The notes under the pieces were generated by a model. That model searched no databases, had not been told where the DNA came from, and saw only the letters and a program-made list of their open reading frames with translations. The translations under genes and the position numbers were made by a program. A DNA stretch of 59,262 nucleotides from Ruminococcus sp. AM22-13. GTDB taxonomy: Bacteria > Bacillota > Clostridia > Lachnospirales > Lachnospiraceae. The stretch covers positions 1 through 59,262 of the forward strand of contig NZ_QRIL01000025.1 of assembly GCF_003471165.1 (NCBI RefSeq). The letters run 5' to 3'. This document shows, one piece after another, positions 27,619 through 37,000 of this stretch (positions are counted from its first letter, which is position 1; the number at the start of each line of letters is the position of its first letter).

Positions 27619-29334
27619 TCACATTCTGCGAAATCTTTCATACCTTTCCTGCGCGATCTGCTCTGCGGTTTTTCCGGATTGGTTTATAAGGAATTGTTTC
27701 ATGCGGATTTTCATGTATTCTGCGATTTCCGGAAGGGTTTCTTTGCTGGCGGGGTGTTCTTCGGGGATGATTCGTTCAATGATTCCCAGTTCTTTCAGGT
27801 GTGCTGCTGTTACTTTCATAACTTCTGCGGCTTCGGGGGCTTTTTTGCTGTCTTTCCAGAGGATGGATGCAAATCCTTCCGGGGAGAGAATGGTGTAGGT
27901 TGCATTTTCCATCATCCAGACTTCGTTTCCTACGGCCAATGCAAGGGCCCCACCGCTGCCGCCTTCTCCGATTACGATAGAGAGTACCGGCACTTTGAGA
28001 TCAGAAATTTCCAGGAGATTGCGTGCGATGGCTTCTCCTTGTCCTCGTTCTTCGGCTTCGAGTCCGCAGAATGCTCCGGGGGTGTCTACGAATGTGATGA
28101 CTGCCCGGCCAAATTTCTCGGCTTGTTTCATCAGACGGAGAGCTTTTTTATATCCTTCCGGGGAGGGCATTCCGAAGTTGCATCTGATGTTTTCCTTTGT
28201 AGTGTGGCCTTTACGGATTCCGATTACTGTTACCGGCTGTCCGTCGAGCGTGGCAATTCCGCCGATAATTGCGGCATCATCTTTAACACCTCTGTCACCA
28301 TGGAATTCCATAAAGTCGTCGAAGATTGTATCAATATACTCTGCGGCCGACGGGCGGTCATTACTTCTGGCAATTTTAACTCTGTCCCAGGCAGTGAGAT
28401 TTTTTTGTTTCTTTTGTTTTTTCTTTTTTCCAAAAGTATCAATTGCTCTTGCGACAGTTTCTTTAGGAAATTCTTTGTATTGTTCTCTGGTGCTGTGCAT
28501 TTTTAATACCAAAGACAGTACCTCTTTCATGGATCCACGTTCTGCGATTCCATCCAGAAAGCCGTGGTCCAGAAGAAATTCCGGGCGTTGGAAGCCTTCT
28601 GGCAGTTTCTGACCTATGGTCTGTTCGATGACTCTTGGACCTGCAAATCCGATCAATGAGCCAGGTTCTGCCAGGATGATGTCTCCAAGCATGGCGAAGC
28701 TTGCTGTAACGCCTCCGGTTGTTGGATCTGTCAGTACAGAGGTGTAAAGAAGTCCTGCTTTTGAATGGCGTTTAATGGCTGCGGATGTCTTTGCCATCTG
28801 CATCAGGGAGATGATTCCTTCCTGCATTCTGGCGCCGCCGGAGCAGCAGAAAAGAATGACCGGAAGTTTCTGTCTTGTTGCTTCTTCGAATGTGCGAGTT
28901 ATTTTTTCTCCGACTACATAGCCCATGGATGCCATCAGAAATCTGGTATCCATGGCGCCGATTACTGTCCGGATCCCTCCGATGGTGGCTTCCCCGATTA
29001 AGATTGCTTCATCCAGTCTGGTTTTTTCTTTCAGGTTTTCTATTTTCTGTGGGTAGTCCGGGTAGTCCAGGGGATTGTTATTTTCAATTCCCGTAAACCA
29101 TTCTTTAAAGCTTCCCTCGTCTGCGATCATCTTAATGCGGCGTTTTGCGCTGATTCTAAAATATCCTCCGCACTTCGGGCACGCATAGGCATTGGATATT
29201 ACGTCTTCTTTATAAACCATTTCTCCGCATTTCGGACATTTAATCCATAACCCTTCCGGTACGGAAACAGATGCGGCCTGTTTATGTCGTTCTTCTGAAA
29301 TTGTTTTTTTAAAAAATCTTTTTAAGTCTGCCAT
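27619..29334 (-). CDS. accDA: Fused acetyl-CoA carboxylase carboxyltransferase beta and alpha subunits (AccD-AccA)
   Basis: 571 residues. The AccD part (~1-285) begins with a four-Cys zinc ribbon ([10 protein letters not shown] … ACPKCGGYF) and carries the crotonase-like [10 protein letters not shown] and [12 protein letters not shown] motifs. A Lys-rich linker ([10 protein letters not shown], ~302-311) joins the AccA part, with [31 protein letters not shown] and [19 protein letters not shown]. Together the two halves transfer carboxyl from carboxybiotin to acetyl-CoA, giving malonyl-CoA. In most bacteria these are two genes. RBS AAAGGAG. Last gene of the fatty-acid operon. Confidence 0.96.
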   Translation of the reverse strand: MADLKRFFKKTISEERHKQAASVSVPEGLWIKCPKCGEMVYKEDVISNAYACPKCGGYFRISAKRRIKMIADEGSFKEWFTGIENNNPLDYPDYPQKIENLKEKTRLDEAILIGEATIGGIRTVIGAMDTRFLMASMGYVVGEKITRTFEEATRQKLPVILFCCSGGARMQEGIISLMQMAKTSAAIKRHSKAGLLYTSVLTDPTTGGVTASFAMLGDIILAEPGSLIGFAGPRVIEQTIGQKLPEGFQRPEFLLDHGFLDGIAERGSMKEVLSLVLKMHSTREQYKEFPKETVARAIDTFGKKKKQKKQKNLTAWDRVKIARSNDRPSAAEYIDTIFDDFMEFHGDRGVKDDAAIIGGIATLDGQPVTVIGIRKGHTTKENIRCNFGMPSPEGYKKALRLMKQAEKFGRAVITFVDTPGAFCGLEAEERGQGEAIARNLLEISDLKVPVLSIVIGEGGSGGALALAVGNEVWMMENATYTILSPEGFASILWKDSKKAPEAAEVMKVTAAHLKELGIIERIIPEEHPASKETLPEIAEYMKIRMKQFLINQSGKTAEQIAQERYERFRRM

Positions 29335-29434
29335 TGATCCTGCTCCTTTATGTAACCCGTTTCTCTTCTTTTCTCAAATCAATTCTGCCTGCGGCGGGTC
29401 GCTTTAGCGCCGTAATTTCTCTATAAAATCTTTA

Positions 29435-30781
29435 TCACAAATCCGGATAATGCTGTGGTATGAAATCTGTGGTGATATTTCCTTCCTGGAAATCCGGCTG
29501 GTTGAGGAGTTCATACAGAAAATCTACGTTCGTCTTTACCCCTTCTATTGCAACTTCTCCCAGTGCACTGATCATTTTGCGGATAGCATTGTGACGGTCT
29601 TTGTCATAGACGATGATCTTCGCAATCATGGAATCGTAGTATGGTGGAATTGCATAGTCATTGTATACTGCGGTGTCTACACGTATCCCATTTCCTCCAG
29701 GCAGATGTAATCCTGTGATCTTACCCGGGCATGGCATGAAATGTCTCGCAGGATCTTCTGCATTAATCCTGCATTCCATGGCATGTCCGCGAATTTCTAT
29801 GTCTTTCTGCCTGATACTTAATGGTTCTCCTGCTGCAATACGGATTTGTTCTTTAATCAGATCCACGCCTGATACAAATTCTGTCACTGGATGTTCTACC
29901 TGGATTCTGGTATTCATTTCCATGAAGTAGAATTCTCCGGACTGGTCCAAAAGAAATTCGATTGTCCCGGCACTTTCATAGCCTGCGGCTTTTGCGGCAA
30001 GAACGGCTGTCTCACCCATTTTCTTTCGAAGTTTATCTGAAATTGCAATACACGGTGATTCTTCGATCATCTTCTGATGGCGGCGTTGTACAGAACAGTC
30101 ACGTTCTCCAAGATGGATCACATTTCCATATTTATCGGCAAGAATCTGTACCTCTACGTGTCTTGGATTCTCCACAAATCGTTCCAGATACATCGTATTA
30201 TCAGAGAAAGAATGTATCGATTCCTGCTGCGCTGTCTCAAATAATTTGCCAAATTCCTTTTCGTTTCTTGCCACTCGCATTCCTTTTCCGCCACCACCTG
30301 CGGATGCCTTGATCATGACCGGAAAGCCTATCTCCTTTACAGCTTCCTGTGCCTGTGCGACTGTATAAACCGGCTCTTTTGTTCCCGGAACTACCGGAAC
30401 TTTGGCTTTTCGCATAGTGTTTTTTGCCTCAGATTTATTTCCCATTCTGGAAATTACTTCTGCGGACGGACCAATGAATGCTACGTTACATTTCTCACAC
30501 ATTTCTACAAAGCGGCTGTTCTCTGACAGAAAACCAAATCCCGGATGAATCGCTTCTGCCTTTGTGGCAATCGTAGCACTTAAAATCCGTTCCATATTCA
30601 GATAGCTGTCTGTAGACGCCGCTTTACCAATGCAGACTGCTTCATCTGCAAGCTGAGTATGTAAGGCATCTTTATCCGCCTCCGAATAAACAGCAACCGT
30701 ACGGATTCCCATTTCACGACAGGCGCGGATGATCCGCACTGCAATCTCTCCACGATTGGCGATCAAAATTTTTCCAAACAT
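29435..30781 (-). CDS. accC: Acetyl-CoA carboxylase biotin carboxylase subunit
   Basis: 448 residues, ATP-grasp enzyme that carboxylates biotin on AccB. Glycine-rich loop KASAGGGGKGMRVAR, the catalytic FMEMNTRIQVEHPVTE region and RINAEDP are intact. The start lies two bases after fabZ with AGGAG overlapping the fabZ end. Confidence 0.97.
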   Translation of the reverse strand: MFGKILIANRGEIAVRIIRACREMGIRTVAVYSEADKDALHTQLADEAVCIGKAASTDSYLNMERILSATIATKAEAIHPGFGFLSENSRFVEMCEKCNVAFIGPSAEVISRMGNKSEAKNTMRKAKVPVVPGTKEPVYTVAQAQEAVKEIGFPVMIKASAGGGGKGMRVARNEKEFGKLFETAQQESIHSFSDNTMYLERFVENPRHVEVQILADKYGNVIHLGERDCSVQRRHQKMIEESPCIAISDKLRKKMGETAVLAAKAAGYESAGTIEFLLDQSGEFYFMEMNTRIQVEHPVTEFVSGVDLIKEQIRIAAGEPLSIRQKDIEIRGHAMECRINAEDPARHFMPCPGKITGLHLPGGNGIRVDTAVYNDYAIPPYYDSMIAKIIVYDKDRHNAIRKMISALGEVAIEGVKTNVDFLYELLNQPDFQEGNITTDFIPQHYPDL

Positions 30782-30783
30782 TT

Positions 30784-31215
30784 TTATGCTCCTACTGCAA
30801 AGGTCAATTCTGCGATTACTGCTACCTTGCCGTCCTGATTGGTGGCTTTTGCTCTGCCGACTCCCATAGGACCTTTTTCTTTGATAATCTCTACTTCCAG
30901 AGTCAGAGTATCTCCGGGTACTACTTTATTTTTAAATTTCGCATTATTGATAGATGCAAAGTATGCGATTTTTCCTTTATTTTCCGGTTTGCTTAAGATT
31001 GCAACTGCTCCTGTCTGGGCAAGTGCCTCAATGATCAGTACTCCCGGCATTACCGGTTCCTGCGGAAAATGACCTGCAAAATATGGCTCATTATAAGTTA
31101 CGCATTTCTTTCCTGTTGCTTTCACTCCCGGCACCAGTTCTTCAATCGTATCAATTAAAAGGAACGGATGTCTGTGTGGAATAATTTCCATAATTTCTTT
31201 TGTTGTTAATTTCAT
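30784..31215 (-). CDS. fabZ: (3R)-hydroxyacyl-ACP dehydratase FabZ
   Basis: 143 residues, hot-dog fold. Catalytic His in the [10 protein letters not shown] segment and Glu in [11 protein letters not shown] are present; the N-terminus has [15 protein letters not shown]. Dehydrates 3-hydroxyacyl-ACP in chain elongation. Separated from accB by a 208-bp spacer holding a long hairpin, whereas most other genes in the operon are tightly packed. Confidence 0.96.
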   Translation of the reverse strand: MKLTTKEIMEIIPHRHPFLLIDTIEELVPGVKATGKKCVTYNEPYFAGHFPQEPVMPGVLIIEALAQTGAVAILSKPENKGKIAYFASINNAKFKNKVVPGDTLTLEVEIIKEKGPMGVGRAKATNQDGKVAVIAELTFAVGA

Positions 31216-31273
31216 GAGCTTTATCTGCTGCTGTTTACTCCTGATACAGCAGCAATACCTCCTTTCCTTTATT

Positions 31274-31425
31274 ATGTACTCTCGGAGTCTTTATTGCACT
31301 TGCTTTTATGGCTGATTTTTCGCCAGATGCACCCGAATTTTATCAACGTACGCCTCAAAAATCCGGGCACATCTGACAAAAAATCTTCTCATAAAATCAA
31401 GTACAAAAAGATTCCGAGAGTACAT
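31274..31425 (-). repeat. 152-nt imperfect hairpin between accB and fabZ
   Basis: Two arms of about 65 nt (31274-31338 and 31361-31425) are inverted copies, around 80% identical, with a loop of about 22 nt. The outermost 13 bp are perfect (ATGTACTCTCGGA). The far end touches the accB stop codon. Six of the differences become G-U pairs in RNA of the operon strand, against two on the other strand, which favours a structured mRNA element over a DNA-only palindrome. Confidence 0.75.
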
Positions 31426-31907
31426 TATTCTATCACAAACATGGGCTGTCCGAACTCTACCATTTGCTCATTTTCTACCAGAATTTCTTTAACTGTTCCG
31501 TCAAATTCTGCTTCTATTTCATTCATCAGCTTCATTGCCTCAACGATACCCAAGACCTGCCCTTTACTTACTTTATCTCCCACTTTTACAAATGGGGCAC
31601 TGTCCGGTGAGGAAGCTGCATAGTAGGTTCCCACAAGTGGAGATTTCACTATATTTCCAGTGAGTTTTTGTGTATCATCTGCTCTGTCTGTGTCTTTCTG
31701 ATTCTGTGCGGCAGCCTGTAAAGTCGGCTGTACTGTTGGCTGATAACCAGCCGCAAAGGATGCTGTATCTGCGCTTGCGGCTACCTGCTGTACGATTGTC
31801 TTCTCTGTTGACATGGAAATATTTAAGTTTCCATCCTGCAAATTAAATTCTGTCAGATTAGAATCGCTGACTGCATGAATGAGTTCCAGTATATTTGATA
31901 ATTCCAT
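31425..31907 (-). CDS. accB: Biotin carboxyl carrier protein of acetyl-CoA carboxylase
   Basis: 160 residues: a helical N-terminal part ([19 protein letters not shown]), an Ala/Gln-rich linker, and a C-terminal biotinyl domain with [16 protein letters not shown], the biotinylated Lys being ~K126. Four bases separate it from fabF. Confidence 0.95.
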   Translation of the reverse strand: MELSNILELIHAVSDSNLTEFNLQDGNLNISMSTEKTIVQQVAASADTASFAAGYQPTVQPTLQAAAQNQKDTDRADDTQKLTGNIVKSPLVGTYYAASSPDSAPFVKVGDKVSKGQVLGIVEAMKLMNEIEAEFDGTVKEILVENEQMVEFGQPMFVIE

Positions 31908-31911
31908 CTAC

Positions 31912-33147
31912 TTAGTCCTCGTATTTCTTAATAAGTAAGGAAGCATTATGTCCACCAAATCCAAGAGAGTTGGATAATGCATATTTAATGTCCATCTTAA
32001 CCGGGCCATCTCCTACATAATCCAGGTCACATTCCTCATCTGGCACCTGATAACCAACTGTCTGATGAATCAGACCTTCCTGAAGTTCTTTTACGCAGGT
32101 GATCACTTCTACAGCACCGGCTGCTCCGAGAAGGTGTCCTGTAATAGATTTCGTAGAATTTACTTTCATTTCTTTTGCATGTTCACCGAATGTTTTCTTA
32201 ATAGCGATTGTCTCAAATAAATCATTATGATGTGTGCTTGTGCCATGAGCGTTTATATACCATACGTCATCTGTGGAAATTCCAGCTTCTTTTACGGCAA
32301 GTTCCATAGCTTTGGCAGCTCCGGAACCGTCCTCTGCCGGAGACGTGATATGAAATGCATCACCTGTTGCACCGTATCCTACAACTTCACCAAGAATCTT
32401 CGCACCGCGTGCTTTTGCGTGCTCCAGTTCTTCGAGAACAACGACACCGGCACCCTCGCCCATGACAAAGCCGCTTCTTTCTTTATCAAACGGAATAGAA
32501 CATCTTTTAGGATCTGTGGAAGATGTCAGCGCAGTAAGCGCCGCGAAACCACCAAATCCTGTTGGTGTAATGGCAGCTTCTGTTCCGCCTGCAACCATAA
32601 CATCTGCATCAGAACACTGGATGGTACGATATGCTTCACCGATACTGTGGGTTCCTGTCGCGCAGGCAGTCACAACATTGATGTTTTTTCCGCGAAGCCC
32701 AAACTGAATGGAGACATTTCCGGATGCCATGTTGGAAATCAGAAGCGGAATCATCAGTGGATTCAGTCTGCCTGGTCCTTTCGTGTTAAGAATTTCGCAG
32801 GATTTCTCAACAACCTGCATGCTTCCGATACCACTTCCAACGCTGCATCCAACGCGAAATGGATCTTCTTTCGTCATATCCAGTCCGGACTGCTCAATTG
32901 CCTCTTTTGCCGCAGCTACTGCATACTGGCTGAAAAGCTCCATACGCTTTGCCGATTTAAAATCCATATAATCTTTTGCATTGAAGTTATTGATTTCTGC
33001 TGCCATATGTGCTCTGTATTTACTTGAATCAAAACGTGTAACTTCCGCAAAATTTGTTTTGCCTTCTTTCACGCTGTTCCAGAATTCTTCTACACTCAAT
33101 CCTACCGGAGTGATTGCTCCCATTCCTGTGATTACAACTCTTCTCAT
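31912..33147 (-). CDS. fabF: 3-oxoacyl-ACP synthase II (FabF)
   Basis: 411 residues, condensing enzyme of FASII elongation. Cys-His-His triad present: VTACATGTHSIG, INAHGTSTHHND and SITGHLLGAAGAVE. Usual length. Preceded by a 152-bp spacer that contains a TTATCCTC-TTT-GAGGATAA hairpin near 33168-33187. Confidence 0.97.
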   Translation of the reverse strand: MRRVVITGMGAITPVGLSVEEFWNSVKEGKTNFAEVTRFDSSKYRAHMAAEINNFNAKDYMDFKSAKRMELFSQYAVAAAKEAIEQSGLDMTKEDPFRVGCSVGSGIGSMQVVEKSCEILNTKGPGRLNPLMIPLLISNMASGNVSIQFGLRGKNINVVTACATGTHSIGEAYRTIQCSDADVMVAGGTEAAITPTGFGGFAALTALTSSTDPKRCSIPFDKERSGFVMGEGAGVVVLEELEHAKARGAKILGEVVGYGATGDAFHITSPAEDGSGAAKAMELAVKEAGISTDDVWYINAHGTSTHHNDLFETIAIKKTFGEHAKEMKVNSTKSITGHLLGAAGAVEVITCVKELQEGLIHQTVGYQVPDEECDLDYVGDGPVKMDIKYALSNSLGFGGHNASLLIKKYED

Positions 33148-33167
33148 TTTATTACATATAATCTCTG

Positions 33168-33187
33168 TTTATCCTCTTTGAGGATAA
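33168..33187. other. Small perfect hairpin ahead of fabF
   Basis: TTATCCTC and GAGGATAA flank a 3-nt loop, about 25-40 nt before the fabF start. No T-run follows, so it may stabilise mRNA or affect fabF translation rather than terminate. Confidence 0.4.
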
Positions 33188-33299
33188 TGGATTATTCCCC
33201 TTTCTCCCTGTTTCCTGGGTTTGGTCTTAGTTATCTGTCAATATCTTATTCTCACTTTACAGTTCATCGTATTTCCCGATTTTATATCTCTGGGAAAAC

Positions 33300-34040
33300 T
33301 TATACATTCATTCCACCATCCACACTGATGACCTGTCCTGTGATATAATCAGCTTTGTCTGATGCCAGAAATACCGCCACATTCGCGATATCTTCCGGTT
33401 TTCCAAATCGTCCCAGGATAATCTGTCTGCAGGCATTTTCCCTGATTTCTTCTGAAAGAACGCCTGTCATCTCTGTATCCACAAATCCCGGTGCGATTGC
33501 ATTTACTGTGATACCACGGCTTCCGAGTTCTCTTGCCATTGTCTTTGTCAGACCGATCACACCTGCTTTAGACGCTGCGTAATTTGCCTGTCCTGCATTT
33601 CCAAGAATTCCGGAAACTGAAGAAATATTAATAATTTTTCCACTCTTTTGTCTCAACATCTGACGGGCACTGTGACGAATTGTATTAAATGTACCTTTCA
33701 GATTCACATTCAATACAGAATCAAAATCCTCTTCCTTCATTTTCATGATCAATCCGTCTTTCGTAATTCCTGCATTATTAACCAGAATATCCAGACGTCC
33801 ATGCTCTTTCACAATGTCTTTGATCATTGCTTCACATGCCTCAAAATCACTGACGTTACATTTATATATAGAAGCTTTTCCGCCATTTTCTTCGATTGTC
33901 TGTTTTACTTCTTTTGCTCTTTCTTCAGAACCGTTATAATTAACGACTACCTCTGCACCTTCTTTCGCAAGGGCAATTGCAATCGCACGTCCGATTCCAC
34001 GTCCCGCACCTGTGACAAGTGCAACTTTATTCTCCAGCAT
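33300..34040 (-). CDS. fabG: 3-oxoacyl-ACP reductase (FabG)
   Basis: 246 residues, short-chain dehydrogenase. Cofactor motif TGAGRGIGRAIA, NNAG in LVNNAGITKDG, and catalytic Ser-Tyr-Lys in ISSVSG and YAASKAGV. RBS AAAGGAG lies within the end of fabD, which it follows directly. Confidence 0.96.
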   Translation of the reverse strand: MLENKVALVTGAGRGIGRAIAIALAKEGAEVVVNYNGSEERAKEVKQTIEENGGKASIYKCNVSDFEACEAMIKDIVKEHGRLDILVNNAGITKDGLIMKMKEEDFDSVLNVNLKGTFNTIRHSARQMLRQKSGKIINISSVSGILGNAGQANYAASKAGVIGLTKTMARELGSRGITVNAIAPGFVDTEMTGVLSEEIRENACRQIILGRFGKPEDIANVAVFLASDKADYITGQVISVDGGMNV

Positions 34041-34961
34041 TTACAGGCACTCCTTTCCTACTGCTTCCAAGTCTTCTATTTTCTCTATGTGTAATGCTTT
34101 CACATTCCTGTTAATCTTCTTGAGGAAGCCTGTCAGAGTTTTTCCCGGTCCAATCTCAATAAACGTATCTACACCATCATTTATCATCTGCTCCACGCAT
34201 TGCTGCCAGCGGACAGAAGAAGAAACCTGTTTTACCAGCAGATTCTTTACCTGGTCTGATTCTGTAATATATTGTGCAGTCACGTTTGTCACATACGGAA
34301 TTGCGAAAGTCTGGATTTCTATTTTCTCCAGTTCTTCTCCAAGCTTTTTACCTGCTTCCTTAAGAAGCTCGCAGTGAAACGGTCCACTGACCTTAAGCGG
34401 AATCACACGTCTTGCGCCGGCTGCTTTTAATGCTTCTCCCGCTGTCAAAACCGCCTTTTCCTCTCCTGTGATCACAATCTGTCCAGGGCAGTTATAGTTG
34501 GCAATGGATACGATTCCCGGTGTCTCTTCGCAAATCTTCTCAATCAGTTCTGCATCTGTTCCAAGAATTGCTGACATCGCACCGCCTGTCGGATATGCCT
34601 CCTGCATCAGGATTCCTCTTTTTCTTACTATGGCAAATGCATCCTCTTCTCTCATTACTCCAGAGGCTGCAAGCGCACCATATTCTCCAAGGCTTAGTCC
34701 TGCATTTACCTGAGAGTGGATTCCCGCTTCCTCTACAGCTCTTAAGATTGCGATTTCTGCTGTCAGCATTGCAATCTGTGTATATTCTGTAATATTTAAA
34801 TTCTCATTTTCCTCAAAGCACAACGTCTTTATATCCAACCCCGAGACTTTCGAAGCTTTTTCAAATACTTCACGGCTTACAGGAAATTTTTCATAAAAAT
34901 CTTTTGCCATTCCTGTGTACTGTGCGCCCTGTCCTGGAAATACAAATGCAATTTTGGACAT
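34041..34961 (-). CDS. fabD: Malonyl-CoA:ACP transacylase (FabD)
   Basis: 306 residues. FPGQGAQYTGMAKDF at the start, active Ser in AGLSLGEYGALAA, catalytic His in KVSGPFHCELL, and the oxyanion Gln in the first motif. It begins the second block of the operon, 215 bp after acpP. That leader contains FabT-like boxes and a copy of a short repeat. Confidence 0.96.
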   Translation of the reverse strand: MSKIAFVFPGQGAQYTGMAKDFYEKFPVSREVFEKASKVSGLDIKTLCFEENENLNITEYTQIAMLTAEIAILRAVEEAGIHSQVNAGLSLGEYGALAASGVMREEDAFAIVRKRGILMQEAYPTGGAMSAILGTDAELIEKICEETPGIVSIANYNCPGQIVITGEEKAVLTAGEALKAAGARRVIPLKVSGPFHCELLKEAGKKLGEELEKIEIQTFAIPYVTNVTAQYITESDQVKNLLVKQVSSSVRWQQCVEQMINDGVDTFIEIGPGKTLTGFLKKINRNVKALHIEKIEDLEAVGKECL

Positions 34962-34991
34962 ATCATTTTCCTTTCTTCATTTCTACTCAAT

Positions 34992-35039
34992 AGTCAAGTG
35001 GATAAAAGTATTCCTTTTCGTTACTTGATTCGTTTAAAC
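34992..35039. repeat. Short repeat R2 in the fabD leader
   Basis: AGTCAAGTGGATAAAA … TTCGTTACTTGATTCGTTTAAA. The ends TCAAGT/ACTTGA are complementary. Related copies are at 57825-57874 (TCAAGC/GCTTGA) and, shortened, at 46046-46079. Confidence 0.55.
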
Positions 35040-35093
35040 CAGTATAAATTCTCTTTAGTATGTTTATTATTTCAAATTATTTTGATTTAAAAT

Positions 35094-35110
35094 ATTTTGA
35101 TATTCAAATT
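35094..35110. promoter_or_regulatory. FabT-type operator ahead of fabD
   Basis: ATTTTGATATTCAAATT contains the perfect dyad TTTGA-TAT-TCAAA. This is close to the FabT box known from streptococci (TTTGA-TTA-TCAAA). Imperfect half-boxes flank it (TTTGATTTAAAA near 35081, TCAAA near 35117). The exact fabD promoter in this A/T-rich stretch could not be fixed. Confidence 0.6.
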
Positions 35111-35122
35111 ATAATATCAAAA

Positions 35123-35152
35123 AATTATCCCCGGAGTCATTTCTGACTCCAA
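35123..35152 (-). terminator. acpP terminator or attenuator
   Basis: GGAGTCA-TTTC-TGACTCC stem; on the minus strand it is followed by GGGGATAATTTTTT. The T-run begins seven bases past the stem, so termination may be partial and allow readthrough into fabD. Confidence 0.5.
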
Positions 35153-35176
35153 GGAACGATTCATAAATCACTGTAA

Positions 35177-35410
35177 TTAAGCTTCTACGCCTTTACCTTT
35201 AAGGTAATCCATAACAGCACCAACTGTTGTTAAGTCTGTAAGGTCTTCAGCCGGAATCTCGATATTGTATTCATCTTCCAGAGCCATAACCAGTTCAAAC
35301 AAATCAAGGGAATCTGCTCCAAGGTCATCCTTAAAAGATGTCTCAGCAGTAATCTCTGCTGCATCACAATTTAACTGTTCTGCGATCATTTCACTCATTT
35401 TTTCTAACAT
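35177..35410 (-). CDS. acpP: Acyl carrier protein
   Basis: 77 residues, acidic four-helix protein. The phosphopantetheine Ser is S34 in [22 protein letters not shown]. Transcribed first in the fatty-acid cluster from its own promoter with a leader of about 165 nt, followed by a weak terminator, which would give more acpP mRNA than fabD mRNA. Confidence 0.97.
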   Translation of the reverse strand: MLEKMSEMIAEQLNCDAAEITAETSFKDDLGADSLDLFELVMALEDEYNIEIPAEDLTDLTTVGAVMDYLKGKGVEA

Positions 35411-35491
35411 AGTTCTTTTCTCCTTTAATCCAAGCCCGGAATATCCTGTTTTCTGCCTCCGGTTATTACTTGTTTCTTCATTCTTTCATTT

Positions 35492-35507
35492 AAGCGGTCA
35501 ACCGCTT
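35492..35507. other. Hairpin in the acpP leader
   Basis: AAGCGGT-CA-ACCGCTT is a perfect dyad in the 5' leader, about 85 nt from the acpP start. Its role is unknown. Confidence 0.35.
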
Positions 35508-35567
35508 TCTTCTCTACTTCTAACCATATCATTGTCATATAACAACTTTGGTTTCAGCTGCATCAAT

Positions 35568-35611
35568 TACTTTGATGTTCAAAGTATATATTCTTCTCTT
35601 TTGTTTGTCAA
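35568..35611 (-). promoter_or_regulatory. acpP promoter with FabT-type operator
   Basis: TTGACA (35611-35606), 17-bp spacer and TATACT (35588-35583) on the minus strand. A dyad TACTTTGA-TGT-TCAAAGTA (35568-35586) runs from the -10 to about +9, an ideal place for repression. The core TTTGA-N3-TCAAA matches the box ahead of fabD. The MarR-type regulator itself is not in this window. Confidence 0.75.
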
Positions 35612-35650
35612 GCACTATTTTATATTATTGAGCACGTAATAAACAGTAGG

Positions 35651-35679
35651 TGTTACTGTTCACTCCGTTCTCAGTAACG
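35651..35679 (+). repeat. Fragment of the structured intergenic repeat (copy C)
   Basis: Starts TGTTACTGTTCACTCCGTTC and matches the 5' end of the full copy at 37073 with only a few differences; the rest of the element is missing. Lies between acpP and the FtsW-family gene. Confidence 0.6.
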
Positions 35680-35739
35680 TATGCTTAAAACGATATTCTA
35701 TAACTATCGTTATCGTCAGAATACATACCATACATATTA

Positions 35740-36936
35740 TTAACTCTCAAATTTAATCTGCCTTGCCACACTCAGCGCAAGGCCCATCTCCGCCATAAGG
35801 AACAGTATCGACGTACCTCCGTAACTGATAAATGGCAATGTAACACCTGTATTTGGCATCAGATTGACAACAACTGCTATATTCAGAATTACCTGCAGTG
35901 CTATATGAATAAAGATTCCGCTGACCATCAGTGATCCAAATAAATCCGGCGCATTCTGTGCAATAAAGAATAATCGATAAAGCAGATACGCATACAGCAT
36001 CAGAACGATCAGTCCACCGAAAATCCCAAGTTCTTCACAGATAATAGAAAAAATCATATCATTCTGTGCCTCAGGTACACTTCCAAGTTTCTGAATACTA
36101 TTTCCAAGTCCTCTGCCAAAAAAACCACCTGAACCAATCGCATATAATGCCTGAATCGTCTGATATCCCCATGTATCCGCATATTCTTCCGGATGTAGCC
36201 ACACCATGATTCGTCTCAGACGGAAACTTCCGCTTCCATCTACACTTGCAGTCGCATTTAAAATCAGCACTCCCACCACAATTAATGTGATACCGACAGC
36301 CGCGATAATCACAAAAATCTTCATATCCGGATGTGCTACAAAGATCAATCCTGCGGTAATACAGAAAATAATGATCGCCGTACTCAGGTTATCTGTAAAT
36401 AAATATGCAGCAAATGCCAGAAGACCTCCTACACCGGCAAGAACCATACATCCCTTTAAAGTACGTACTTTCTTTCCCATGTGAACAATCATATACGGAA
36501 GACAGACAATAACCGCAATCTTTGCAATCTCTGCCGGCTGAAACTGAATCGGTCCAAGATTCAACCATCTCTGCGCACCATGTGAGGACTGTCCCAAAGG
36601 TGTCTTAACCAATGCCATTAATACTAATGCTGCTACATATAAAGCAGCTGCAAAACGATTAAGTATGCGATAATTGATTCTGGAAATAACAAGTGCCATA
36701 ATAATACACGCAACACTGATCATGGCCTGTTTTTTGAAGAAGAACATATCATCTCCATAATTTATTTCTGCCGTATAGGAGCTTGTACTATATAGCATGA
36801 TAAGCCCAAAACAGGTCAGTAAGACAATAACCGCAACAAGACTGTAATCATAATAATCTGCTTTCGCCTTTCGCTGCGTATTGCTTCTTCCTGATGAAGA
36901 CGTATAAGACTGCTTCTGTGATTTTGTATTTGACAT
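35740..36936 (-). CDS. FtsW/RodA/SpoVE family SEDS protein
   Basis: 398 residues, about ten membrane helices after a Ser/Lys-rich cytoplasmic N-terminus of ~30 residues. SEDS signatures: AQRWLNLGPIQFQPAEIAKIA and the C-terminal LMPNTGVTLPFISYGGTS. Polymerises peptidoglycan glycan strands with a partner class B PBP. No PBP or mur genes are adjacent, so whether it serves division, elongation or sporulation cannot be decided. Confidence 0.92.
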   Translation of the reverse strand: MSNTKSQKQSYTSSSGRSNTQRKAKADYYDYSLVAVIVLLTCFGLIMLYSTSSYTAEINYGDDMFFFKKQAMISVACIIMALVISRINYRILNRFAAALYVAALVLMALVKTPLGQSSHGAQRWLNLGPIQFQPAEIAKIAVIVCLPYMIVHMGKKVRTLKGCMVLAGVGGLLAFAAYLFTDNLSTAIIIFCITAGLIFVAHPDMKIFVIIAAVGITLIVVGVLILNATASVDGSGSFRLRRIMVWLHPEEYADTWGYQTIQALYAIGSGGFFGRGLGNSIQKLGSVPEAQNDMIFSIICEELGIFGGLIVLMLYAYLLYRLFFIAQNAPDLFGSLMVSGIFIHIALQVILNIAVVVNLMPNTGVTLPFISYGGTSILFLMAEMGLALSVARQIKFES

Positions 36937-37000
36937 TTAATCACCTGCCGCTTTCTGTTTTTGTTTCCTGTAATAGGGAATCACCCCTAAATCGTACTTC

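Noticed and set aside
27422..27622. A 66-codon frame upstream of gltX
   Set aside because: It runs through the promoter and hairpin, has no RBS and a composition unlike neighbouring genes; treated as non-coding.
35081..35093. A second full FabT box ahead of fabD
   Set aside because: TTTGA-TTT-AAAAT lacks the TCAAA half; listed only as an imperfect half-box.
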